Source of the DNA: Lachnospiraceae bacterium
Lineage (GTDB): Bacteria > Bacillota > Clostridia > Lachnospirales > Anaerotignaceae
NCBI GenBank assembly: GCA_003543235.1
Contig: DPJA01000028.1
Location: 1-13,099 of the forward strand
Reading direction: 5' to 3'
DNA length: 13,099 nt
Shown: one piece after another, positions 1 to 7,957 of the stretch
Numbering within the stretch: the stretch's first letter is position 1
Layout of the letters: the number at the start of each line of letters is the position of its first letter
Translations under genes and position numbers: made by a program
The notes under the pieces: model-generated
The model's input: the letters and a program-made list of their open reading frames with translations, nothing else
What the model was told of the DNA's origin: nothing
Database searches by the model: none

Positions 1-395
1 TTCTTTTTCCATGAAAAATGCTCTGTTTCATCAATTGGTCTTTCTCCTATTACAATATCTGCTTTTTGGTCAAGAATGGGTCTAACAAGCTTTTCAATGT
101 CTTCACCGCAATACTGATTATCTGCATCAGTATTTACAATAATATCTGCCCCAAGATGTAAACATGCGTCAAGCCCTGCCATAAAGCCCTTTGCAAGGCC
201 CTTATTTTGCTTAAAACTTACTACATGATGAAAGCCAAGTTCACGTGCAACCTCAACAGTTCTATCGGTGCTTCCATCATTAATTATAAGATATTCAATC
301 TCATCTATTCCTTCAATATGTTTAGGTAAGTCGTTGTATGTAATACCCAACGTTTCTTCTTCATTAAAGCAAGGTATTTGTATTATTAGTTTCAT
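1..395 (-). CDS. Family 2 glycosyltransferase, polyprenyl-phosphate sugar synthase type (N-terminal part, cut by window edge)
   Basis: This partial gene was read by hand from the minus strand. It starts with ATG at 393-395 and stays open to base 1, giving 131 codons. The protein begins MKLIIQIPCFNEEETL, the usual opening of GT2 enzymes of the dolichyl-phosphate mannose synthase/GtrB/GacI kind. NDGSTD lies at about residues 39-44, the metal-binding DAD at 90-92 in the context NTDADNQY, and a VIGERP segment near 115-120. Relatives use a nucleotide-sugar to load a sugar onto polyprenyl phosphate at the inner membrane face and often carry C-terminal membrane helices, which would lie outside this window. 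The ribosome binding site is weak: GGGG sits only 3 nt from the start and AGGA 11 nt away. The gene lies 33 nt after the membrane-protein gene, probably in the same operon. GT2 is certain; donor and acceptor are inferred. Confidence 0.85.
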   Translation of the reverse strand, partial: MKLIIQIPCFNEEETLGITYNDLPKHIEGIDEIEYLIINDGSTDRTVEVARELGFHHVVSFKQNKGLAKGFMAGLDACLHLGADIIVNTDADNQYCGEDIEKLVRPILDQKADIVIGERPIDETEHFSWKK

Positions 396-428
396 TTTCC
401 CCAGGTTCCTTTCCATATATATGTTTCT

Positions 429-3263
429 TTACTTTTCTGTCTTAAAATAAAATTTTTCAACTTTGCCAACAACATTAGCTCCCACAGTAATTAAATCACT
501 GTTAGTATAGACTTTCGCAAATGATAACTTTTCTTCAGCAATTTTGATACCCTTATTATAAATTTTGCAATTTCCATTATCAAATATTATCTGCAAATCA
601 TTCCATTGTTGAAAAGGAATCTTTTCTTTTGATATCCATATTCCTTCTACATTGTTACCATCATTTGAAAACAAAAAACCATACTTTCCTTCTTTTACAA
701 GCAAAGCAAAGGACATATCATTGGCCCAAGCACTCCACTTTGTTACTATTGTAGAACTATTAATATTATTTGAATTTTCATCCAGCCAGAGCTTTAATCC
801 ATAATCAAAATATTTTCCATCCATCTGATTATTTTCAATAAAATTAACATAACCCTCACCATTAAATATAATTTGATTGTTTTCAAAAGCAACATTTTTA
901 GAATTTTTTACTTTATTATAACTAATATTGTCCATTGCCTCATCAACTGTATTTTTTTTAATCTCTTTATCATTATAAAAGCATGAATAAACATCTTTTA
1001 AAGCGAGTTTTTTATCATTTGCGGATGTTTTTATTTCCAAACAAATGTACTCAGTATTTTCAGGTAGTCCTATTTCATATTCAAACAACTTATATTCATC
1101 ACAATTCGGATTAATAATATAGTTTTTTTCTTCTAAGACATTGTAGTCCTTGTCTTTTGAAACAACATTAAGCATTGTATCTTGTTCAGAATCATTTGAA
1201 GAACCATCCGCTCTTACATAAATATTTAAATATACACTATCACAATCATTTTTGTTTGCTAGTTCAACTGTATATGATTCATCATTATTTACTTCCAAAT
1301 AATTTTCACTTCCAAGTATTTTTTTTTCAGTTTTTAACTCAAGATTTCTATCATCAAGTAATAAATTATAAATATTATTTGTTTTATCATCTTCTTCTCG
1401 TAAATCAGCAATCATATAGTATTCAGTTTCATAAAAAACAACTTCATTCTTCATGATGTTTTTAACCTCTGTAGCAATATCCTTGGTTTCACTTATAACA
1501 AAATTTGATGGTGGCCAATTTGAAGCATTAGTCCTCATATCAAAATATGGAAAAATTACAAATTCGCATAATTTCTTTTCTTTAATAGTTTTTAAACTAG
1601 TAGCCAATTTTTTAGGATCACTCTCTGACTGAATATTTAAAATATCATTAGGAATATATTCTTTTGCAGTCGCAATTGCCTTATCACCACAGCCTGAATA
1701 GGTACTGATACCCAAATTATTTGTAACCAATGGGCTTAAAAAATTATTGCTGCTAAAGTTATATGAACAAAAAACACATCTGTCATTTTTATTTAGGTTT
1801 AGGTCTAATTCTTTAATTTCAGTAATTGAATGTTCAACAATTTCATTTAAAGTTTTAATCTTATTTTTTCCAACGTTAAAATCAAATATGTTTAAAGGTA
1901 CAAATTCTATTATGCTAACTGCACACAATAAATATATTACTATATTATTTTTTATCTTTTTCTCAACATAAATTTGTTGAATATAATATGTAAATAAGAG
2001 TAATAAAAACATTTTAGTCAAAACAATCCATCTATATACGGCACGCATTGAGCTAAGTGGGAATACTTTAAATATAAAAAACCACGGAAAGACAAAAGCT
2101 TTATCTAAGGAATATAAATACTGACTGTATGAAATATATGCTGTCTTTTCAATTAGGCCTTTAAACTTGAAGCTAGGTCCAAGAGAAATGAAAAATGTAG
2201 CTAAAGCAATAATTATAAGTGTTTTTCGAACTAAAATATTATTAATTCCTATTTTATTAGGTTTATTACCACTCTTTTTATTTCTTTTAAACTCTTTAAA
2301 TGCAGAAAAAACTATTGTAGATATTATTGTATAACCAATATAGTTATACCACATTGTTCCATCTCCTGTTAAACTAAAATCACCAATAGCCTGTTTTACA
2401 GAGGGAATAAATTTAGTAATAAATTGCTTATTCATTGGAAGTAATAATGTGATAAAATCTACTGAAGTTCCAGAATAAAAACTAAGTGAAGATTTATAAG
2501 ATGCAGCACTGCTTGGGGTAAGAAGCAAGATAACAAACATACCTAATATCCATGGCAATATAATAATATAAATATAATTATATATTAAATTTTTTATATT
2601 ATAATTTTTTCTTATAAAAAAGAAGTAAATCAAAAAGAATAGACAAGATCCTGTTGCATATATTACTGCTGTATACCATCCCATTGATACAGTTATAAGA
2701 CGAGCAATAATGCTTAAAACGAATAAATGTCTTCTTCCTTTTGATATGAAATTTTCATTTTCATGAAATTTTTGTAGATAAATAAAATCTATAAGTATGC
2801 TGAATGGAAGCATCATTATACCTACAAAAAAAGCAGTTATACCATGTTGTGCCGAAAGAAACGGATCAATATAAAACAATATCATAGCAGTTAAAATAAT
2901 AATTTTATTTTTTGCAAATTTATTTAATAATAAAAAAAGAGATGTAAAAGATACAACATACATAATAAAATAGCTTATCGAAAAAGATAAAACTTCTGAT
3001 ATTCCCATGGATAAGAAAAATTTTAATATTAATATCAATCCAAACATTTCATTAAATCGGTATCCAAATGGAATTAAAATACTATCTCCTGCAAAAGAAA
3101 ACATTTCTCCGCCATTAGCTTGCTCAACCGATCTTCCCAATACTGCAATATTAATATCTGTTAAGGGAAATCCTAAAAAAGGTATACATTGTAAATAAAT
3201 ACCTAATAACATGAATATTCCTAATATAATCGCAATATACACAAATGTTTTAACTCTATTCAT
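429..3263 (-). CDS. Large membrane protein, GT-C-like glycosyltransferase half fused to extracytoplasmic beta domains with a LamG/concanavalin-like C-terminus
   Basis: The 944-residue protein has two halves. Residues 1-460 contain about a dozen hydrophobic helices, for example 5-27, 92-114, 141-163, 228-249, 346-362, 410-428 and 438-456. A polar first loop holds D36 and D60, and FPLSSMRAVYR follows at 401-411, a layout seen in YfhO/GT-C-type glycosyltransferases that use lipid-phosphate sugars. Residues 465-625 form a soluble mixed region. Residues 650-765 look like a beta-rich jelly roll. Residues 795-940 resemble a LamG/concanavalin A-like lectin fold, with FNGEGYVNF, TKWSAWANDMSFALL, GKYGFLFSNDG and QQWNDLQIIFDNG. 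The start is ATG 3261-3263, behind GGAGG with a 5-nt spacer; an in-frame TTG at 3320 would add 19 residues but has no ribosome binding site. Sampled stretches are much more AT-rich than neighbouring genes. I do not recognise a named family. The glycosyltransferase role is inferred from architecture and from the GT2 gene that follows. Confidence 0.8.
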   Translation of the reverse strand: MNRVKTFVYIAIILGIFMLLGIYLQCIPFLGFPLTDINIAVLGRSVEQANGGEMFSFAGDSILIPFGYRFNEMFGLILILKFFLSMGISEVLSFSISYFIMYVVSFTSLFLLLNKFAKNKIIILTAMILFYIDPFLSAQHGITAFFVGIMMLPFSILIDFIYLQKFHENENFISKGRRHLFVLSIIARLITVSMGWYTAVIYATGSCLFFLIYFFFIRKNYNIKNLIYNYIYIIILPWILGMFVILLLTPSSAASYKSSLSFYSGTSVDFITLLLPMNKQFITKFIPSVKQAIGDFSLTGDGTMWYNYIGYTIISTIVFSAFKEFKRNKKSGNKPNKIGINNILVRKTLIIIALATFFISLGPSFKFKGLIEKTAYISYSQYLYSLDKAFVFPWFFIFKVFPLSSMRAVYRWIVLTKMFLLLLFTYYIQQIYVEKKIKNNIVIYLLCAVSIIEFVPLNIFDFNVGKNKIKTLNEIVEHSITEIKELDLNLNKNDRCVFCSYNFSSNNFLSPLVTNNLGISTYSGCGDKAIATAKEYIPNDILNIQSESDPKKLATSLKTIKEKKLCEFVIFPYFDMRTNASNWPPSNFVISETKDIATEVKNIMKNEVVFYETEYYMIADLREEDDKTNNIYNLLLDDRNLELKTEKKILGSENYLEVNNDESYTVELANKNDCDSVYLNIYVRADGSSNDSEQDTMLNVVSKDKDYNVLEEKNYIINPNCDEYKLFEYEIGLPENTEYICLEIKTSANDKKLALKDVYSCFYNDKEIKKNTVDEAMDNISYNKVKNSKNVAFENNQIIFNGEGYVNFIENNQMDGKYFDYGLKLWLDENSNNINSSTIVTKWSAWANDMSFALLVKEGKYGFLFSNDGNNVEGIWISKEKIPFQQWNDLQIIFDNGNCKIYNKGIKIAEEKLSFAKVYTNSDLITVGANVVGKVEKFYFKTEK

Positions 3264-3349
3264 TCTATCCTCCAAATAACTGCAAATGTTTGTTTCGTTA
3301 AAATTTACAATTATAAACAATAATCAAATAATTAAAAATTATAAGAAAT
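3264..3349 (-). other. Longest intergenic gap, no clear signal
   Basis: These 86 nt between manC and the membrane-protein gene are very AT-rich. On the minus strand there is a TATAAT, but no good -35 box at 16-18 nt upstream of it. The only inverted repeat noticed is ATAATT-TTT-AATTAT, too AT-rich to be a convincing terminator. Apart from the ribosome binding site at 3269-3273, nothing functional can be supported. A weak internal promoter is possible. Confidence 0.4.
3269..3273 (-). promoter_or_regulatory. Ribosome binding site GGAGG that fixes the membrane-protein start
   Basis: On the minus strand GGAGG is followed by ATAGA and then ATG at 3263. The alternative upstream TTG at 3320 has only AT-rich sequence before it, so the shorter 944-residue product is preferred. 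Confidence 0.85.
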
Positions 3350-4726
3350 TTATCTTCCAAAATCATCATCAAACCTAATAATATCATCCTCTGAAAGTAT
3401 GCTTCCAAGAGAAACCTCGATTACTTCAAGATTATCATATCCTTTATTAGCAAGACGATGTCGTTCCCCAATTGGAATATAAGTACTTTGGTTTGCAGTG
3501 CACTCCATTATTTTCTCTCCAATTGTCACTTCCGCCGTTCCACTAACAATTGTCCAATGTTCACTTCTAAATTTATGCTTTTGAAGCGACAATCTTTTTC
3601 CTGGATACACAGTTATCCTTTTAACCTTATAGTTTTCTCTGCTAACTACAACCTCGTAAAAGCCCCACGGTCTATAAATTTTAATATCATCATTAAAAAA
3701 CTCACCCTTGGATTCCTGATGCTCATTAATTATATCCTTAATTTTTTGTGAACTACCTTTAGCTGTAACATAAATTGCATTACTAGTGTTTGTAATTATT
3801 AGGTCACTAATATCATTTGCAACCACAATCTTATTTACTGTATCATTTATTACACTTACATTTTTACAATTGTTAATTATTGTGTTATCTCCAATTAAAC
3901 TATTATCATTTTCATCCTTGCTAAGCATATCACATAATGCTTCAAGTCCACCTACGTCATTCCAGTAAAAATCTGATGGGACAACCTTCATTTTTTGAGA
4001 TTTTTCCATAACAGCATAATCAACACTTTCAGAAGGTATTCGTATCATATCCTCTTTAACAAGGTTAATAATTTTATCTCTTTTAATTTTACTTACAAGT
4101 TGTTGGCATGAATCAAAGATGTCACCTCTGTATTTTTTTAGTTCATCCAAAAACACACAGCTTTTAAACATAAACATACCACTGTTCCAAAGATAATCAC
4201 CTGAATCAAGATATTTGTTAGCCGTATCGTGATCGGGTTTTTCTTTGAAGCTCAAAACGTTATTAGCATTATATTTAATATATCCATAACCTGTATGGGC
4301 AGAAGTTGGTTTTATTCCAAAAGTCACAATATTGCCTTCATGTGCTAACGCTTCAGCATTTTCCAGTGCTTCCTTATACTTTATTTCATCATGTATTTGG
4401 GCATCTGCAGGAACAACAAATAAAATATCCTCTGGGTCACTAAGCATTGCTGCAATAGTAATTGCTGGAGCGGTATTCCTTCCAATGCTTTCTAGTAAAA
4501 TTTGATAATTATTTATCTCTAAGCTGTTAATTTCTTTTTCTGCAATAAATCTATAGCTGTCATTTGTAATTACCATAAACTCATCACAGAAAATTTGGTT
4601 TCTAAAAACTGAATCTGCAAACATTGTTCGAGATCCGCCCAATTTTAAAAATTGTTTTGGATAGCCCTTTCTTGATAAAGGCCATAATCTAAGACCTCCG
4701 CCTCCTGCTAAAACTATACACTTCAT
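3350..4726 (-). CDS. manC: Mannose-1-phosphate guanylyltransferase / mannose-6-phosphate isomerase (bifunctional)
   Basis: This 458-residue cytoplasmic enzyme is predicted to form GDP-mannose from mannose-1-phosphate and GTP and to interconvert fructose-6-phosphate and mannose-6-phosphate. The nucleotidyltransferase domain spans about residues 1-270: the loop AGGGGLRLWPLSRKGYPKQF at 7-26, VVPAD at 104-108, FKEKPD at 160-165 and WNSGMF at 180-185. The type II isomerase cupin spans about 345-458: RPWGFYE, PGKRLSLQKHKFRSEHW at 375-391 with candidate metal ligands Q382, H384 and E389, IPIGERHRL with H423, and the closing EDDIIRFDDDFGR. Length is normal for the fused AlgA/XanB/ManC family. Small departures from consensus are L12 where Thr is usual and A109 where His is common after PAD. 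The start has AAAGGAG 8 nt upstream, overlapping the stop codon of the preceding gene. No phosphomannomutase gene is in the window. Confidence 0.95.
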   Translation of the reverse strand: MKCIVLAGGGGLRLWPLSRKGYPKQFLKLGGSRTMFADSVFRNQIFCDEFMVITNDSYRFIAEKEINSLEINNYQILLESIGRNTAPAITIAAMLSDPEDILFVVPADAQIHDEIKYKEALENAEALAHEGNIVTFGIKPTSAHTGYGYIKYNANNVLSFKEKPDHDTANKYLDSGDYLWNSGMFMFKSCVFLDELKKYRGDIFDSCQQLVSKIKRDKIINLVKEDMIRIPSESVDYAVMEKSQKMKVVPSDFYWNDVGGLEALCDMLSKDENDNSLIGDNTIINNCKNVSVINDTVNKIVVANDISDLIITNTSNAIYVTAKGSSQKIKDIINEHQESKGEFFNDDIKIYRPWGFYEVVVSRENYKVKRITVYPGKRLSLQKHKFRSEHWTIVSGTAEVTIGEKIMECTANQSTYIPIGERHRLANKGYDNLEVIEVSLGSILSEDDIIRFDDDFGR

Positions 4727-4734
4727 CTGTCCCG

Positions 4735-4741
4735 CTCCTTT
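4735..4741 (-). promoter_or_regulatory. Ribosome binding site of manC overlapping the upstream stop codon
   Basis: AAAGGAG shares bases with the TAA stop (4740-4742) of the methyltransferase-glycosyltransferase gene and lies 8 nt before the manC ATG. This arrangement suggests translational coupling. Confidence 0.8.
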
Positions 4742-7700
4742 ACAAAAGCATATCCTCTAAAACAACTTTTTTAGCCGTCTTATCCGTAAAATGATTTTCA
4801 ATAAATAATTTACAATTATCCGAAATTTTTTCTAATTCATAAAAATTCTCGTATAAATTGATAATGGCATCTGTCATTTCATCGCTGCCTTCAGTAATAA
4901 CAAATGCATTTTCAGACAGGCTAAGCCCCTCTGCACCAATAGGTGTTGTAACCAAAGGAATTCTGTTATACACAGCCTCAACAACCTTACCCTTTACACC
5001 TGCCCCTACCCTTAATGGAACAACTGCCATTCTGCAACTATCATAAAGCTTATCCAGTTCATCATCTGGAATAAACCCTGTAACAATAATATTATCACAA
5101 GCCAGCTTCAAAATATTTTCTGGTGGTTTTGACCCCACAATGTACCATTTCATATCTGGATATTCATTTAAAACCTTAGGTAATATTTCCTGCGCAAACC
5201 ACAGCACTGCATCTACATTAGGAGGATGCCCAAAGCCTCCTACAAACATAATATCTTTTCTTTCTTTAAAATTAGTATTTACATATTCTTTTAACCCTTC
5301 ATATATATAAACAGGTATATTTCTAACAGGTTTTTGCTGAAATTCCTTTTTAATTATTTCCTGTTCATAATTTCCAACAGTGTATATTATATCAGCTTTA
5401 TTAAAGAGTTCAAATTCTTTTTCTTTCCATCTGTTTGAGGACTTTAATAGCTCAGGGTCACCTTGAATTTCATACTGGCGGTATTCCCTTAAATAATGAA
5501 GATCATGGCCAAAGTAAATAATTTTAGCTTCTGAAAATCGCCTCATTATGTCAATATATTTTTCAGCAATATGTGGTCTATTAAGATATGCAAAATCAAA
5601 ATAATTTCCATTTTCTCTAAACCACTTCTTCCAATTCTTGAAATAATAGTTTCCATATAGAACCTCCACACCCATTTGATTAAGTTCAGTTGTATATGGT
5701 TCATGCTTGAAAAAGTTATCTCCTATGAAAGTAACCTTCATTCCCAAACTAACAAATAATTTTATATACATAAACGTACACTTGCCGCCTGCATCTTTAT
5801 CATGGTTTGGTACATAATGATCCACTACAAGCATGTGCTTTTTAAATCTGCTTCTGTCCTTAGCAACAAATAAATTTTCTCCGTTTGAAAAGTTTTCTTT
5901 TTCTAGAATATCCTTCCACTTTTCATAAAACTTTTTCTGGTTAGTAACCTGGTATGCTTTTTGACCCTCATTAACATCTATACCGTTAGAAATCCCTTCA
6001 AAGTGAACAACCACTGAAAGAGGTTGATACATAACCTTGTAGCCACGTTTTCTAACTTCAAATGCCAAATCACTATCTTCATAATATGCAGGTACAAATA
6101 TCTCATCAAAGCCTCCAATTTCATTCCAAAGGAAGCTTTTAATCATTATTGCCGCGCCTGAAATATAATCAACTTCTTTTACATAATTATATTCAGGGTC
6201 ATTAGGTTCTGAAAGGTGGCCATAGTTCCATGCACTTGCATCTCTCCAGAAAATCCCTCCAGCCTCTTGAAGTTTGCCATTCGGATAAACCAGCTTAGAA
6301 CCAACCATTCCTATATTTTCATCGCGTTCAATAAGCTCAATGAGCGGCTCAAGCCAATTTGCCTGTACCTGGGTATCATTGTTAAGGAAAAGAATATACT
6401 TACCCTTTGCAAATTTAGCAGCGTTATTGCAATTTTTTAAGAATCTCAAATTTTCTTCATTTTTTACAACGGTAATATTTTTAACAACTTTTTCAATCTC
6501 AGTGGTTAAGTCCGTTGAACAGTCATTGGCAATAATAATCTCATAATTCACCTTACCACTGTTTTTTTGTATTGATTTCAGGCAATTGTATGTGTATTCA
6601 AACTGATTGTACACTGGAATAACTATAGATACCTCTGGTTTTGAATATTTTAAAAATTCTATAGGCTTATATTCCGTTATTTTTTTGTGCTTTGTTTGGT
6701 TATCAAGTTGTGAAATATCCAGTGTTATGGGTTTAATCTCAGAATCCTTAAGACATTCGTCAACCCTTCTTGAAACTCCGGAAAGCCCTTCTCTTTTTAG
6801 ATAGTAAAAAAATTGGCGTATTCGCTTTATGCTAAGCTTTCTTAGCAAACCGCCAGGGGATTTTAGAAACTTAACTGCAACTTTTAAAATTAGTCTCCTT
6901 TTGCTGCCTATTGGAAAAAATATACCCATCCCCTTGCGGAAGAAGCAAAAAACCCTCCACTCCCATGATTTTTTTATTCTTTCCAGTTCACGCTCACTTT
7001 CCAGAAGAAGCTCAATATGCCCCTCCTTGTTTCTTATTTCTTGCTGTAAATTGCAAATAATATTTTCATTCTCCTGTATTTCTATCCTTTTATTATTAAT
7101 ATCATCATTCAATTTTAAAGTTTCTTTGTCTTTTAACCTTGTGGAATTCTCCAAACTTTTTATTTCCAATAGTTTTTCGGCAATAAATTTATTGTTTTTT
7201 TCATTTGTATTGTGATTTGAAACAGCCCAGTCTAAAAGGCTATTATATCTTCCGTCATCTCTTATATATATTCTTTCGTTAATTTCAGGCAGTTCAAAAT
7301 CCGAACACACTGCAATGATATACTCAGCCTTTTCAAACTCAAACCCGTTATCCACCTCTGCATACCCCAGCTTGTTCTCCACAATTACATTGCAAACTTC
7401 AAAATGCTGGCTATAAAGCTTTACTTGCTTAAAGTTGCTTTCAAGAAATGTCTTGAATTCTTGGAACGTAAATTCCTTAACATGGAAATGGTTTTCACCT
7501 TTTATTTTATAAACATCATGGTTAGGGGTAGATATAACTAAAATCCCATTATTTTTTAAAACTCGTTTTACTTCCTGTAGAAATTTATTTTGAACCTCAC
7601 CATGAACATGCTCTATTGTTTCAAATGAAACCACGCCATCAAAGGAATTGTCTGCAAATGGAAGTTCTGCAATGGAACCCACTACAAAATTAATATCTTT

Positions 7701-7931
7701 ATTTAAATAATTCTCTTTGGCATACTCTATTGCTTCTTCTGAAATATCCAGACCAACGACATTATTATTGTTGGACGACAAAATGGCAGTTCCGTATCCA
7801 GAACCGCAGGCCGAGTCTAAAATATTTTTATCAGATAAGATATTTTTTGCAAAAATATATCTGTTTATATGCTCTATTTCTAATTCCTTATCAACCTTAC
7901 CTAATAATAATCTTTCACCAGTAAATTTCAT
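4740..7931 (-). CDS. Methyltransferase - coiled coil - GT2 - GT4 fusion protein
   Basis: This 1063-residue cytoplasmic protein has four visible parts. (1) Residues 1-210 are a class I SAM-dependent methyltransferase: LDSACGSGYGTA at 38-49, the acidic GLDIS at 60-64, and FDGVVSFETIEHVHG at 97-111. (2) Residues 245-322 are charged and helical, a probable coiled coil, followed by a basic stretch with KSWEWRV and hydrophobic patches (to about 395) that may touch the membrane. (3) Residues 432-680 are a GT2 domain: SIVIPVYN, ANDCSTD, FLNNDT with the DXD-like NND at 517-519, and YEDSD at 617-621. (4) Residues 698-1063 are a GT4 domain: FVGGFGHPPN, TGFIPDDELDKLYDSC and GAGVKGKVVEA with E985; the first Glu of the classical EX7E motif is absent. 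The start has GAGGT 6 nt upstream. It may add two sugars and methylate the chain; substrates are unknown. The architecture is clear and the reaction is inferred. Confidence 0.92.
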   Translation of the reverse strand: MKFTGERLLLGKVDKELEIEHINRYIFAKNILSDKNILDSACGSGYGTAILSSNNNNVVGLDISEEAIEYAKENYLNKDINFVVGSIAELPFADNSFDGVVSFETIEHVHGEVQNKFLQEVKRVLKNNGILVISTPNHDVYKIKGENHFHVKEFTFQEFKTFLESNFKQVKLYSQHFEVCNVIVENKLGYAEVDNGFEFEKAEYIIAVCSDFELPEINERIYIRDDGRYNSLLDWAVSNHNTNEKNNKFIAEKLLEIKSLENSTRLKDKETLKLNDDINNKRIEIQENENIICNLQQEIRNKEGHIELLLESERELERIKKSWEWRVFCFFRKGMGIFFPIGSKRRLILKVAVKFLKSPGGLLRKLSIKRIRQFFYYLKREGLSGVSRRVDECLKDSEIKPITLDISQLDNQTKHKKITEYKPIEFLKYSKPEVSIVIPVYNQFEYTYNCLKSIQKNSGKVNYEIIIANDCSTDLTTEIEKVVKNITVVKNEENLRFLKNCNNAAKFAKGKYILFLNNDTQVQANWLEPLIELIERDENIGMVGSKLVYPNGKLQEAGGIFWRDASAWNYGHLSEPNDPEYNYVKEVDYISGAAIMIKSFLWNEIGGFDEIFVPAYYEDSDLAFEVRKRGYKVMYQPLSVVVHFEGISNGIDVNEGQKAYQVTNQKKFYEKWKDILEKENFSNGENLFVAKDRSRFKKHMLVVDHYVPNHDKDAGGKCTFMYIKLFVSLGMKVTFIGDNFFKHEPYTTELNQMGVEVLYGNYYFKNWKKWFRENGNYFDFAYLNRPHIAEKYIDIMRRFSEAKIIYFGHDLHYLREYRQYEIQGDPELLKSSNRWKEKEFELFNKADIIYTVGNYEQEIIKKEFQQKPVRNIPVYIYEGLKEYVNTNFKERKDIMFVGGFGHPPNVDAVLWFAQEILPKVLNEYPDMKWYIVGSKPPENILKLACDNIIVTGFIPDDELDKLYDSCRMAVVPLRVGAGVKGKVVEAVYNRIPLVTTPIGAEGLSLSENAFVITEGSDEMTDAIINLYENFYELEKISDNCKLFIENHFTDKTAKKVVLEDMLL

Positions 7932-7957
7932 AGCTATACCTCGTTTACTATAAACTT

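Noticed and set aside
1319..1327. Run of nine T (nine A on the coding strand) as a slippage or phase-variation site
   Set aside because: It is in frame as Glu-Lys-Lys-Ile codons in a very AT-rich gene. Runs of eight also occur at 952-959 and in wzm, so it is not distinctive.
3290..3349. TATAAT-like sequence in the gap upstream of the membrane-protein gene as a promoter
   Set aside because: The gap is almost entirely A and T, so such a hexamer is expected by chance, and no -35 box stands at the proper distance.
6829..7215. Plus-strand open frame of 128 codons opposite the methyltransferase-glycosyltransferase gene
   Set aside because: It is antisense to the AT-rich, Lys/Glu-rich coiled-coil region, which yields Ser/Leu/Phe-rich antisense frames. 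No ribosome binding site or family motif was seen.
4740..7931. Two adjacent genes joined by a missed stop or sequencing error
   Set aside because: The frame is continuous through the coiled coil, the linker and all domains, with no internal start preceded by a strong ribosome binding site noticed between domains. The order of the parts makes sense as a fusion.
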